A DNA stretch of 64,000 bases, from assembly GCA_009746045.1 (NCBI GenBank), contig RPFO01000213.1, positions 2,846,837 through 2,910,836 of the forward strand, written 5' to 3'. The notes under the pieces are model-generated. The model had not been told where the DNA came from, searched no databases, and saw only the letters and a list, made by a program, of their open reading frames with translations. The position numbers and the translations under genes are program-made. The DNA comes from Mesostigma viride. Taxonomy: Eukaryota; Streptophyta; Mesostigmatophyceae; Mesostigmatales; Mesostigmataceae. This document shows positions 20,063-32,535 of the stretch, one piece after another. The stretch's first letter is position 1, and each line of letters begins with the position of its first letter.

Positions 20063-21860
20063 ATAGGTGCTGAAGCTAAGGTCCATTGGAGTGCCTTCCT
20101 ACCAGAGAAACAAGTTTATTACAATAAGTGTGTGCAGGCTTTAACAGTTGAGCCTAGCCACACCCTCAAAATCATTGTACAAGTCATTGTCAAGTTAGGC
20201 CAGTTCACCATGCTGGGGCCCAGCACATGCCCCCTTGGTCCAATCTTGTCCCACATCACCATCTCTGGCCACCCAGGCCGTTTCCAGCCCTGGTGGTAGG
20301 AACGCAACCACTTGGAATGCTGGGCTCTTGTTGGCATGATGATGCCCCCCTTCCCGCCCCCGTGTGGCCGCTACGGTCTCCCGGCGGACGCAGGGCGGAG
20401 CCACATGCGTTCCCCTTCTTAGAGGGGCGCATCCCAGTGCTGCCGCTTTAGGACTTATGCCACCTGGGAACGTCTCCAGCTCACCCAACCACCATCACCA
20501 GCCCACCGGCAAAGCCGCTGGGATTTCCCGAGGGTAGAGCCACTGCCACTGGCTCCATTACCCCCCATCGTGGTGATAATGATGGCTGCGGACCTCCTAG
20601 CGCCAAGGCTCACCATCGCCATGGTGTCACGAGCCTTGGCGCAGCCGCAGCCGAGTGGAGCTTTATTATGGTATATAATGCATTTTCTTAAAACAAAGCC
20701 GGACCGCACTGCCGGGTTCCACACGCACCCCCCCTCGTGGGGGGCGCGTGAAAACGGCAAAGGCAAAGCGGAGCCCGCCGCCTTTGGGCGGGCGTAGCGG
20801 AGCCGCGAGGGGAAAATTTTTTTCCAGGCTTGCCAAGCGCTGTAGAGTTTCTTAACCAGATTTTTTGTAAGTGCGCATGAATACCCACGGTTTTCCGCAG
20901 CTTCCCACCTCTCCCTTATCGCCAAGGGCAGAAGGGGCCTGCTCGCCGGAGCGCCGAGAGGGTACAGAGTGCCTGCCGACCTCCCCATGCCGACAGGACC
21001 CCCCCCCGACCCACGGCAGCCGCTGCCTTTGCTGAAAAACTGGGCAATTATGAAGAGCGCGCTCCTCCCACCAAGATTCGCTCCAGCCCCGCATCCTCCC
21101 CGAAACTCCCGTCTGGCCACAGGCCGAAAGATCGGGTCCGCTGTCAGGCTCCTGGTAGTTATGGGCTACCCTGGCACCCCGCGCTAGCCATTTCCACGTT
21201 TAAGGCAGATTCGCCTCCACCTGTGATTCTTTCCACCGTAGCCGCTGGCCCTGGCCTGTATGGCTCCTTCCCTGACGTTGTCCGACTAAAAAACGCAGCT
21301 TCCCCAGTGTCAGGAAGCTGCTTGCCGCACCCAGGGGTAGAGGGGAATCGTCAGTGGGCCCAGCGCCGGAAATCACACCCTTTTACTCAAATCGTAGAGC
21401 CCCCCACCCAACAACCATTACCGTGGCCTGTAACGGTAGGTGGCGATCATAAAGACTTTTATTCCAGGCCTCTCCACGCCCGGAGAGGCCGATAGCATCG
21501 TCTTATATTCAGCGCAGCCGCCATAGCGGCCAGCCGACCTTGCCAGCAAATGCTGGGATCAAGTTGCGAAGCTGCAAAAAGGCCTCCCTACGTTCACCAC
21601 ACCACTCTAAGTACGGTGTGAAAATGGAAAACAAAGCACATGTCTCAAGGCGCCGCGCCCCCCTCAATCAAGGGCGGGCACGGTTGCCAGTAGGCACTAG
21701 TACCGGCGCACCGCCGGTCCCTTTCTCTCTCTAGTCCTAAGTAACAACAAGCACCTAACATGGTGTAGGTGACGTACGGTAGAGCTACGCTACAGGCGGC
21801 AGATCGGCCCCCTTTGAGCCCGCCGCAACATAACTATAAAATGAGCAGATAGCTCAGAAA
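20063..21860 (+). mobile_element. Dispersed element, copy B2, interrupted by a nested 1.3-kb segment
   Basis: 20063-20252 matches the first 190 bp of B1, and 21570-21860 matches its last 291 bp essentially exactly. Between them, 27 bp of B1 sequence are replaced by an unrelated 1317-bp segment. No ORF of the element itself. Confidence 0.75.
20253..21569. other. Nested GC-rich, hairpin-rich segment of unknown origin
   Basis: No convincing gene. The segment is studded with short perfect or near-perfect hairpins: 20722-20750 (12-bp arms, one mismatch), 20773-20793 (GCCCGCC/GGCGGGC), 21295-21321 (GCAGCTTCC/GGAAGCTGC) and 21467-21490 (GGCCTCTCC/GGAGAGGCC). Such palindromes are common in organelle genomes of some green algae, so an organelle-derived insertion is possible; nothing in the sequence proves it. 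Confidence 0.5.
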
Positions 21861-22477
21861 GTACGTACATGGATGGCATTTTTGTATATAATGATGAGGA
21901 TTCAGGCTCCCATGGTGTCATCATGGCCCGTCTACGTACATGGATGGCATTTATGTAATTAATGATGAGGATTCAGGCTCCCATGGTGTCATCATCGCCC
22001 GTCTACGTACATGGATGGCATTTATGTAATCAATGATGAGGATTCAGGCTCCCATGGTGTCATCATGGCTTGTCTACGTACATGGTTGGCATTTATGTAA
22101 TTAATGATGAGGATTCAGGCTCCCATGGTGTCATCATGGCCCGTCTACGTACATGGATGTCAAGGAATAGTAAATGATGAGGATTCAGGCTCCCATGGTG
22201 TCATCATGGCTTGTCTACGTACATGGTTGGCATTTATGTAATTAATGAGGAGGATTCAGGCTCCCATGGTGTGACTCTCCATGGCTGGCCTATGTACATG
22301 GTTGGCATTTATGTAATTAATGAGGAGGATTTAGGCTCCCATGGTGTCATCATGGCTGGCCTACGTACATGGATGGCATTTATGTAATTAATGATGAGGA
22401 TTCAGGCTCCCATGGTGTCATCATGGCCCGTCTACGTACATGGATGTCAAGGAAAAGTAAATGATGAGGATTCAGGC
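21861..22477. repeat. Satellite block 3 (about 9 monomers)
   Basis: Standard monomers, ending inside one (GGATTCAGGC) where the LTR element at 22478 begins. Confidence 0.95.
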
Positions 22478-22987
22478 TGTCAAGAATCCTGTCTTGAATA
22501 TGCCCATTATGCTGACCGTGCAGAAATCTATAATACGGGCAATTGTATTCGAGCCCTAATTAACAAATAGATATGCTCGGATAGTAGTACCTAAGTGGGA
22601 TTTGTCCTACGTGAATGGACACTATGACTATGTGCCAAGTTGTACAATGGCACTAGGACCATTGGTCACTATCTTCACCAGATTATAGTATTGTGTCATG
22701 TGCATGTCATACCATGCCGTACCGAGTCATGCATGCGCATGCACCATGTTCCAACATACCAGCTGTCGTTATCGACCCATTGTCGGCCCATGCCCATACC
22801 AGGGCCGCCGCCACCACTCACCTACCATAATTACCAATGTTCACGCTACCTTGAGGTAGCCATGGAAAGCCACACCATATGGACGTAATAAATAATTTTC
22901 CTGGCTCCTGACGCTTAAGTTGGCAATGATTCACCACCTACAAATTATTAATTTAAGTCCCCATAATAATCACACATGCCTTTAACA
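22478..22987 (+). repeat. Left LTR of the non-autonomous element
   Basis: TG...CA ends. Nearly identical to 24640-25151; the differences I see lie in the last ~30 bp. Confidence 0.9.
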
Positions 22988-23005
22988 TGGCATCGGAGGT
23001 CCGGG
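22988..23005 (+). promoter_or_regulatory. Putative tRNA primer-binding site
   Basis: TGGCATCGGAGGTCCGGG directly abuts the LTR end. It starts with TGG, the complement of a tRNA CCA end. The tRNA identity is not determined. Confidence 0.6.
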
Positions 23006-24631
23006 GCAAGATTTTTCAACGGAATTAACCAACCTCTAAGCGGCAGCTCACATTTATTGAGCGCCTTGATCATAGTTTATATTTTCATATACGGAGCAGC
23101 TTCGTCGAATTCTTGTACTTGATACGACCATGATTATGGCGCAGATGCTACCGTGAAATTCAAGGCTTTCAATCGACTTACTTCAATGTGTGGTAACACC
23201 AAATATTCGGGGTGACACCTACCGTCGCTAAAATCCGTCAAGAATTTCCCAAGCTCCGGTGCGCAGGCCAGATCTACGCTTTTATACTTATATATGCCCG
23301 AAACTGATCAAACGCCAACATCTCGGTGATGGGGACGTCGGCACTGAAGCCTGGCACTCAAAAGGTGCCGGCTCTGGTTCCAGGCAGCGCCAGTGATTTT
23401 TTACCTGGCAGCACATTTTTGGCCGAGTGCAGTGCGTTCAATCGGCGCGGGGTCACTGACGGGCTCCCACTGAGCTGCGCGAGCTGTGAGCATCGACGAG
23501 AAATCGGCGGAGCTGTTTACCTCAAGAATTTTTCATGAGAACCGGTCTTTCTTTTGTACCGGCACCATTTCGCGTGGCATCAACATTCTTTTGGGCGCAT
23601 TCTTTTAAACCGGAATTCTTTTTTAACGGTCATCACTTCAAGAGCCCAGAGCCTGCCATGCTCCAAGTTTCCAAGAAAAAAGGGAACATTCCCTGGGTCC
23701 TGCTCTCAAGGCCAGCCTGCTGACACAGCTGCACACCACACTAAGGAGGGTGCTCACTAACTCCCCACGTTGTTTTCAGCACTAGTTGCAGTTTTATAAT
23801 TCAGTCACATTTAACTAGTTGCAGGCACCACTAGCAGCAGTAACAGCTAGTTGCACTATCACGTGCCAGCACTAGACACCCACTAGCAACCAGTTGCCCC
23901 ATACTGTAATGTAGGCAGCAGTAACAGCACAGTCCCATCAGCACCATCACACTGGCATCAACAAGCACAGCAGGCAACACCAGCAGGAACAGAGTACACT
24001 GCATAGTCCATGCAGGCAGCTACCCACACTTGCCTAGCCAGCAAGGAGAAGTAGTAGCACCCAGCAGCACATGCATGACTCTCCACCACAGGCGTAGAGT
24101 AGATAGTAGCTGCAGTCAGCTGCACGCACTTGTCTAGCTAGCAAGTAGCAGTCCAGCAACCAGCTCTACATCCTCACGTCACAGTTCACCTTGTAGTAGT
24201 TGCAGTAAGTTGCACCAAACCCTGTTGGCAAACAAGTCAAAGTAGCACTACCAGCACCACACAAGACACTGTACCCACACACAGCATAGATCGTGTGTGC
24301 ACACACAACAGCTGACGTCACCGGTTTACCAGCAGCTACCAGTACCCAACGTTTCCAGCTGCAACCCTGGCATCAACCAGTACCGGCTACAGTCTGCATC
24401 CAGACTCAACACTGAGCAACCAGTCCTTACAGTTTAAGAGCCTGTTTCCAGTTTGGCTCCACCCTCGTGTGGCGCACTCCATGTGACAATATGGGGCTAC
24501 ACAACCTTGCCCTCATTTTTCTTGCTGTTTTATATCAAGACCAGGGTGTCGTGTAAGGAGGGAATCCACTTAGGTACCCGACTACCCTCGCCCAGGATCT
24601 AGCATTTGTATTTATAGACAGCATCATGTGC
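23006..24631. other. Non-coding interior of the non-autonomous element
   Basis: No frame resembling Gag or Pol. The right half is rich in CAGCA and AGTTGCA words. Two further AAGGAGGG-like purine tracts occur near 23741 and 24556. Confidence 0.6.
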
Positions 24632-24639
24632 AAGGAGGG

Positions 24640-25151
24640 TGTCAAGAATCCTGTCTTGAATATGCCCATTATGCTGACCGTGCAGAAATCTATAATACGG
24701 GCAATTGTATTCGAGCCCTAATTAACAAATAGATATGCTCGGATAGTAGTACCTAAGTGGGATTTGTCCTACGTGAATGGACACTATGACTATGTGCCAA
24801 GTTGTACAATGGCACTAGGACCATTGGTCACTATCTTCACCAGATTATAGTATTGTGTCATGTGCATGTCATACCATGCCGTACCGAGTCATGCATGCGC
24901 ATGCACCATGTTCCAACATACCAGCTGTCGTTATCGACCCATTGTCGGCCCATGCCCATACCAGGGCCGCCGCCACCACTCACCTACCATAATTACCAAT
25001 GTTCACGCTACCTTGAGGTAGCCATGGAAAGCCACACCATATGGACGTAATAAATAATTTTCCTGGCTCCTGACGCTTAAGTTGGCAATGATTCACCACC
25101 TACAAATTATTAATTTAAGTCCCCATAATAATAACCCCATGCCTTTTAACA
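24640..25151 (+). repeat. Right LTR of the non-autonomous element
   Basis: Matches 22478-22987; preceded by the polypurine tract and followed by target duplicate CAGGC. Confidence 0.9.
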
Positions 25152-25164
25152 CAGGCTCCCATGG

Positions 25165-25867
25165 AGTTAAAGCGCAATGTGTAGGGATAGATAGATTCCA
25201 ATGCGCGCGGATAGATTCATCATGAGAATGGTTGGAATGGAGCTTGGTTAAAAATATAGGCTTACAGCACTCGTGCACGTGAGTGCTTAGACACGAGTTT
25301 GCCAAGTCAAGGCAACACACGTGAGACGGGCTCGCAAGAGATCTAACCAGTTGGCACTGGCCTATTCTTTATATACTTGTGCACTGTGCTTTGCTAGGCC
25401 TGAGCAGCCTCGTAGGCCTCAGTGCTCAGTATTAACACCCCCGGTACAGTATTAACAACCTGTACAGCGTCCAGATCCTATACAGTAGGTCTGCCATACA
25501 GGCACAGTGACCACAGTGTACAGTCCACAATGATTATTGCGTCTGCACCCAATAGTCCAGGACTAAGCCTGCGGTACCAACAGACCACAGGTTAAGGTTC
25601 CTATTTCCTGCGTACGACGTATTAATCCAATACCGTCGTAGGTTCAGCACCTAATTCCTGTCAGCCCAGGAATTACTGTCGACCCCATATGCCGTCGGCA
25701 CATATTCACGCACGACTTAGAAGAACAGCCGGCTCGCGCTCGCGCGCGACCGGGAAGTCGGAACACCATAACTTTCTTGATACTTGTCGGAATGAACTCG
25801 TTCCGGTGCCGCTGGAATCGTAGAGATATGCCGAATCAGGAACACGCCAATGCGCTTGGCGTTAACT
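25165..25867 (-). repeat. Left LTR of E4 (3' LTR in element orientation)
   Basis: 703 bp, AGTTAA...TTAACT termini instead of TG...CA. Confidence 0.9.
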
Positions 25868-25933
25868 CCAATCCTTTCTTTTTTGAGCTGTAGCAGCTCA
25901 CACAAGTCTACATACAAACACACACAATGGGTA

Positions 25934-26053
25934 CTGGACATCCTCCCCGACTACAAGTCACAACCCACTGGGCATGACAGTCAGCTTGGATTCCTGGACA
26001 TCCTCCCCGACTACAAGTCACAACCCACTGGGCATGACAGTCAGCTTGGATTC
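25934..26053. repeat. 60-bp tandem duplication in E4
   Basis: Two identical 60-bp copies (25934-25993 and 25994-26053), each starting CTGGACATCC, just inside the left LTR. Confidence 0.9.
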
Positions 26054-26673
26054 CTTATTATATGTACATAGCACCCATACTGGTTCAGGAGCACAAACAA
26101 ATTACAATGAGTCCCTATCCCTTCCCGGGAGGCTCGTTGTGTTACCCATGTACAAGAGGTTGGCCAACTGTGGCAGCCCATAGGTGTTCAGTGAAGAACT
26201 TGAGAAGTATGTACAACCTTCAGGACCTTAGGCGAAACCCCACAGATCACCCACAACAGCTCATCAGAAAACATTGCTGACCCCCAGACGGGAGTCGGCG
26301 CCGGTCTGCTGCCCCTTATCGAACCAGACACAACATCTACGCGAAGCACATGCAAAACACAAGCTCCTATACTCATTCCAACCGTGGAAAATCAGGGGAC
26401 CTGTCGCCACCTCACCAGCATGGTGGATGGGTCAGCCAGTCCGTGAAACTCCGCCTTAAGACGGCACCAGGGAATCGAACCCCGCCCACAAACCACAGAT
26501 CTGGGGAAACCTCAGACTGAGATGAAAACCCCAGATAGACATCTCTCCATCAGAGACAATGTCAGACATTCCCACACCAGAGACATGTCTCACCCCTCAA
26601 GGTGTGCTCAGGATTATGTACAATCAAGCTCCCAGCCTGATATCCAGAGACTTAAGCACCCAGCTCTCAGCTT

Positions 26674-27223
26674 TTAGACAGATAGACCGACTTGACAGTC
26701 AGCATTCATGAGCTTCCTCAGTACATTGTACTGGGCTGGGGCCTTGTGTGGCAGCTTGGTCAATGCATCAGCAGGGTTCTCCTCGCCAGGGATATGCTTC
26801 AAGTCAACCAAACTGGCCAACTCCTTTAGCAACAAATAACCCAGATCTCGGCTCCTGGCCAGCTGCTTGTGAACAAACTGGACCATACCCGTGCTGTCTG
26901 TTAGCAACAACGTCTCCATCTGCAAGGACCAAGGGGTAACTGAAGCCAGCTGAGTCCAGCTTTTTGTACAAGCTGGACTGGATCCCCTCACATATGGCCC
27001 TGCATTCTGCCACATCTGAACTGATACAGACCCTCTTCTGCAGTCTGCTGTACCAGCTGAACAAACTTGCCCTGCTCTGATAGAAAGCAAACAGAGCAGC
27101 AGATCTCCCCCTGACCTTAGTGACCTGGCGAGCATCCATGGAACTGTCAACAAAGATCTCCAAGGTGTTAGGCTGGGCAAAGTCAATCCCAGACAAAATC
27201 AGATCAGGGGTACTCTCCACCAA
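26674..27223 (-). pseudogene. E4 RNase H fragment
   Basis: Two overlapping minus-strand frames, shifted by one base near 26915, carry copia RNase H landmarks: FVDSSMDARQVTK, SWYSRLQKR, AECRAICE, LTDSTG and NPADALTKL. These match the RNase H of E1 and E2 segment by segment. Frame breaks show it is not functional. Confidence 0.8.
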
Positions 27224-27419
27224 CTGGGCTATGACGATCGAGGCTTCTCATCCTTAGCACCTCATCAGGCATTCTGCTGTGCATCATCAATGATAGGGCC
27301 CACAGGTGGCAGCTAACAAACCACGCCCACATGCCTCTCAACTTGGGACATGTCGTGATAAGCACTAACATCTCTAGTGGCAAGGACCAAGGGATACATA
27401 TCTGAAGCAAATCCAGCAA
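27204..27419 (-). pseudogene. E4 RT C-terminal fragment
   Basis: The KLRGMWAW...MPDEVLRM stretch corresponds to KLGWLCAT...VDDEVLQE of E1, just before RNase H. Only scattered matches remain. Confidence 0.55.
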
Positions 27420-29062
27420 ACAACGTAATGTTATTCTTAGGCTAGATTGTCCAGATCCCCTCTCGTAGGTCCTTCAGCCTGCCACATATGCCCTTATCCA
27501 GAGCACAGATCAACCCTCACATACAAACTGTACATGTCAGGCTGAAACTCATTCAGGAACAACCATACTGATAACCATGAAGCAACCATCATTGCAGGGT
27601 ACACATAAGCATCAGATGATAGAGGCACTGAGAAGAAAACCCCACCCAGGCTGAATAAGGCACCACACCGTGGAGCCAACCTTGGGCTACCTCGTGCACA
27701 GATCCATATCACATCTGACAGTGTAACACCCAGGTCAAACATCAGTAAGGTTTTTCAGTCCCTGAAACATGTCCTCAGACCAGCCAACTCCCATATCACC
27801 CTGGGAGAAACCAAATCCATGGTTTTACAGCAAAACAGTCGTGGACAGAGTAAATCATCCCAAGACCAGCCAACTCCATAATGAGGAGACAACCAAACTA
27901 TATGGTTTCACAGCATCACATCTGGGATCAATCATAACTTCCAGGCCAGCCAACTCCAAACTAGGAGGAAACCAAATCCTATGGTTTTACAGCAACACAC
28001 CTGGGAACCATCACAACTTCCATATGCTGATTGTCATACAGCAATCAATCTGAACATGCACAGGCCAGGGACAGGGTCAACTGGAATCACACATCCATCA
28101 TCAGCAACTCACGTATGCAGATGCTGATCTGTATATACCCTCCACAGTCGGCCTTCAGCATTCAGCAGGTTTCAGATTGCTCTTGAAGCATCCTCTGCAG
28201 GCTCCATAGTCCCGGACCTTGTAGACTGGAAATTTTCTTCAGGAAGCTTGTGCCAACCCTTCAAACATAATCTGGTTTCTTCTCCATCTGGTAGCCAACT
28301 TTAAACATGCTGCACTGTTCCAACATTTTCTTTCTTTTTGAGGACATAATAATTCCCCAAAGCAGCATGGTTGCTACAAGAAACCATATATGTAAGCAAC
28401 TGCCAAAACGGGAGACAAATATAAATCTGGCACTCAGCCATGTATGTATCCCCTGGCAACACTCAGGTAGTTACCTCCTGCCACTCTGACAGCCTGAACT
28501 CAACAGGAAAATCTGGATCCACTTGACAATATTGTTAGCCCCCTCAGGACACTGGTCTGCATCTCTGGAAACTGGAATCTCTGGAACTCTGGAACTCTTG
28601 AATTCTGGAAATCTGGATTTCTGGATTTCTGGTTCATCACCTTCAAGCTCGACAGGTATCACTGGGCAGCTGAAGCTGACAGCATCTCAGGTTCACTTGC
28701 AGACACAGAACTCTGGACCCAGCAACACTCCAACGTACCACATTGGAGAATCCAGGATTAGGAACCCCCTTGCAACAGACCCTGCAGGTCTTGTACATAG
28801 TATGGGGGAACACTATTATGGATAAACTGTAAATACAGGAGTGATATTGCAGAATATACCATGAACACTGCTTGGATGAGGAGCAATGCTGCCAACGGTA
28901 TATTTTCTGGCAACCTGCCAGTGCATATCGGGTATCATCAGTTTTCCATTAACACTGGAAAGTTAGGGTTTATTAACCAACTGTTAATTTTCCCCTAAGG
29001 CATGTTGAGGCCCTTTCCACGTGTGTCCCAACACAAAGCTAGACACCCAGGGGCAACTTGGC
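27420..29062. other. Decayed interior of E4 (RT region)
   Basis: Position predicts the RT core but I can read no continuous motif on either strand. Near 28560-28640 is a short degenerate CTGGAA-rich tandem stretch. Confidence 0.5.
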
Positions 29063-29434
29063 TCACCGACCAGCAGTTCTCCTGTATGCTGACCAAGATC
29101 CCATGTCAGAGACCTGAGCATTGGTATCCACTTTAATGTTAGCAGCCTCAGGACGTAGCACCTGGATGAGCATGCTAGCCATCTTGGCACCGTCTTGTGC
29201 TTTGCCTAGCCAAGACCACAACATTAAAATCTCTCTGGGAATCCTCCCAACGCAGTTATAGGCGCACACCCGATCAGGCCTGGTGTTTGGCCGATCAATC
29301 CAGGGGTGCAGCCTGCCTGTCTGCTTGCCCAACCACCGTATATGAAGGTACCCCAGGGGCCTGGCCAGGGTCACCCTGGGGCCTCGATACAGCTGTAGCA
29401 AACTGATCCTCTGCATTACACCTGCAGCTGGCAA
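29063..29434 (-). pseudogene. E4 remnant with a protease-like VDTNAQVS motif
   Basis: The minus-strand frame contains IKVDTNAQVSD (about 29110-29135), matching VDTQAQVSII of the E1 protease-like segment. Its place upstream of RT on the minus strand agrees with the integrase-protease-RT order. The flanks do not align well, so it is a decayed relic. Confidence 0.45.
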
Positions 29435-31836
29435 AGCTCAGGTACCCAGGTATAACTGACTCCCATCAGCTTACCTGTCCTTGAATGGCTGATCACAGAA
29501 CAGGCATATTATTGCTAAGGTGATGTTTCCAAAACCACTCAAAGCATTTATGGCCAACTGGTTTCCACCTGGCTCACCACGCCAAGCCCAGCTGCCTAAA
29601 CCTTGAAAATCAGATGCAAATGCTTGACTTCAGATTGTTGGCACAAATCAAAACATCAAACCGAACACTTGTTAGACCCTTCCCACACTTCAATCCAGAA
29701 GAGGTACTTCCTGGGTCTCGATCACTAATTACACACCAGCACATGGTGGTAACGGCCAACCGCGAGGCCCTTATCCACACCCTTATACAACTGTAATAAG
29801 GGTGCCCTTCCCTGTCATGCACTAGACCAGGGGCATTCTGCACAATGCTGTGAGTTGCCCACCCTCACACATCAATACAGAGATCACATGGGAGCTCAAC
29901 CTGACCCTGTGCAAACAGGCCAGTCACCAACAACCGTCAAATTATTGCAGTAATTTTGGAAACACATTCAGCATCTGATCCCCCAGTGTGTTCATGCTTC
30001 AAGGAATAGCAACACCATGCTAGACCGAGCCTGGGGCTGTCCCTCACATATCCCTTAACAGGAATGATGTACTCAACACCCGCTCGGGGACACACTCAAC
30101 ATACAAGCGGTGGAGAAAACGGCATGTTACTTGGCCCTCAAGCCCCTTCACACGCAGAACAGCACAACTGTGCTTCGGCTACTGCATACATGACCCAGAA
30201 ACAGCACGTCTTCAGCGAGACCTCCGGCTATGGGAACCCTTCAGCTCTCGCCTTATACGCTATCTGGCTACCCCCGACCAACAAAACCATCCCTGCCTGC
30301 CAGTCGCTGACTCAGGAAATGCTGACCTTGTAGGAGCTGCCTGCCAGTCACGTACACGCGCGCCAACTAATGATGGACGCACCATCCATTAATTCCTTGC
30401 AAACTCCACGAGTTCTGCAATCACGGCCTCAATGCCATGATTCTCATAGCGCCATACCACATATAGCAGTGGAATGCTGAGAGCAAATATGCAATTAACT
30501 GCAACCTGCAGCCATCATTTGCCATCGCTCTACATACTCTAGATCTGCCGCCTGCGACATACCCGGTCGCTCGCGACATACCCAGTCGCCTGCGGCACAC
30601 CCAGTCGCTCGCGACATACCCAGTCGCCTGCGACTCGCGCCAGCATACTCGCGTCTCGCCAGGTCGCCTGTGACATTCTAGTCGCCCCGCGATACTTCGC
30701 CTGGCCATCCGCTCTTCTTGCTGCCGTCTCTCGCCGCAGTCGATGCCCGACGTCCTCGCGTCGCAGCAATGCAATCATCACGTCGCGCAGCACTGCCATT
30801 ATTAATTACAACAACACCGCCGACCTTGCCGCTTGTCGACACCGTCACCCGCGACTCGGAAAATTAACCAGGAACAACTTCTCCTCGCTGCTCCCCAGAT
30901 GCCGACGCTCTCTCGTCGCAGTCGACACAACTTCACCCTCTAGCTGCCGACACGCCCACACCAGCGCCGTTCACAATCGCTCATCAAGCGGTATAAAGAG
31001 AACTCGACAGCAATCTGCAGCTTTGCAATATAAATCTGGAAAGATTGACGATGGATAACTCCACACCGCACAAACTGCAACCTTGCAGATGACGCCTCGC
31101 GTAGCTCCTCGAGCTCGCGACCAGCACAGCTCGCAGCTATGTCGACTACATGCGCGAAAACTCGCCAGCATACTCGACAGTCAACACCAGCCGAGCTTGT
31201 CGTAGCCAACACTGCAGCAACATGCTTGACCGCCACCCATGGCAGCGAAACGCCTTCGCTTGACGACAAATCTCGAACGCTTGAAACTCGTAGCTTCACT
31301 CAGCTGCAAAGCATAGCCATGCCGCAAACCGGAACGCAACCAATGATCTGATCGACTCGATCCATGCCGAACCGCATGCGCAGTTGACTCTTGATAAATC
31401 TGGATAACTCGATCCATTAAAACCCAGCAACCCACAAGGATCACTAAAAGCCGATTCCGCAACATCTTGTCATCAGGAAATGCGAAACAGCCAGGAGCGC
31501 TCGTCAACACGTAGCAGGCCAGCAACGAAACTCATTCGTCGCCAATAACGTGCCCGCAATCTGGATAGCTCAGGAAACCTTCACGCAGCCAATCCAGCTA
31601 GTCCTGGCGTACAAACGCCCACCAACAACCTCCAAGATAAACTTAGCCTCGGCCGTCGTTGGGAACTCAACCATTTCCGGAACGCATCATAAACCGATAA
31701 TCTGGTACCGCGCCCTTCTATGATCCGCTAGTCTCGATTCCGCGAGTATCCGCAGCAGTCCAGCGCAGGATTAAACTCGACGATTAAGCCCAGGCAGTAA
31801 ACCGCCTTGATGGAACCGGAACATCGTTGTAATTTG
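29435..31836. other. Decayed interior of E4 (expected integrase and Gag region)
   Basis: No recognisable integrase or Gag motif. 30546-30640 holds a few copies of a ~19-20-bp repeat built on GTCGC..GCGACATACCCA. Confidence 0.45.
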
Positions 31837-32535
31837 AGTTAAAGCGCAATGTGTAGGGATAGATAGATTCCAATGCGCGCGGATAGATTCATCATGAGAA
31901 TGGTTGGAATGGAGCTTGGTTAAAAATATAGGCTTACAGCACTCGTGCACGTGAGTGCTTAGACACGAGTTTGCCAAGTCAAGGCAACACACGTGAGACG
32001 GGCTCGCAAGAGATCTAACCAGTTGGCACTGGCCTATTCTTTATATACTTGTGCACTGTGCTTTGCTAGGCCTGAGCAGCCTCGTAGGCCTGCTCAGTAT
32101 TAACACCCCCGGTACAGTATTAACAACCTGTACAGCGTCCAGATCCTATACAGTAGGTCTGCCATACAGGCACAGTGACCACAGTGTACAGTCCACAATG
32201 ATTATTGCGTCTGCACCCAATAGTCCAGGACTAAGCCTGCGGTACCAACAGACCACAGGTTAAGGCTCCTATTTCCTGCGTACGACGTATTAATCCAATA
32301 CCGTCGTAGGTTCAGCACCTAATTCCTGTCAGCCCAGGAATTACTGTCGACCCCATATGCCGTCGGCACATATTCACGCACGACTTAGAAGAACAGCCGG
32401 CTCGCGCTCACGCGCGACCGGGAAGTCGGAACACCATAATTTTCTTGATACTTGTCGGAATGAACTCGCTCCGGTGCCGCTGGAATCGTAGAGATATGCC
32501 GAATCAGGAACACGCCAATGCGCTTGGCGTTAACT
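31837..32535 (-). repeat. Right LTR of E4 (5' LTR in element orientation)
   Basis: 699 bp; matches the left LTR at about 99%; same AGTTAA...TTAACT ends. Confidence 0.9.

Larger units (their letters stand above)
22478..25151 (+). mobile_element. Non-autonomous LTR retrotransposon (LARD/TRIM-like), 2.7 kb
   Basis: LTRs at 22478-22987 (510 bp) and 24640-25151 (512 bp) begin TGTCAAG and end TTAACA. The 5-bp target duplication CAGGC flanks both sides (22473-22477, 25152-25156) within one satellite monomer. A primer-binding-like TGGCATCGGAGG follows the left LTR at 22988, and a polypurine AAGGAGGG (24632-24639) precedes the right LTR. The 1652-bp interior has only short frames and no Gag or Pol motif, so it must use enzymes supplied by another element. 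Near-identical LTRs indicate a recent insertion. Confidence 0.9.
25165..32535 (-). mobile_element. Copia-like LTR retrotransposon 'E4', interior decayed
   Basis: LTRs 25165-25867 and 31837-32535 have AGTTAA...TTAACT ends, and the 5-bp duplication CATGG flanks the element (25160-25164, 32536-32540), again inside a satellite monomer. Orientation is minus: RNase H lies near the left LTR, and the reverse complement of 25868-25885 is a polypurine tract (AAAAAAGAAAGG). LTRs differ by only about five substitutions and one 4-bp indel, while the interior is heavily broken. This suggests an already defective copy moved with help in trans. Confidence 0.85.

Noticed and set aside
22640..25050. Duplicated 82-codon gene
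   Set aside because: Both copies lie in the two LTRs of one element.
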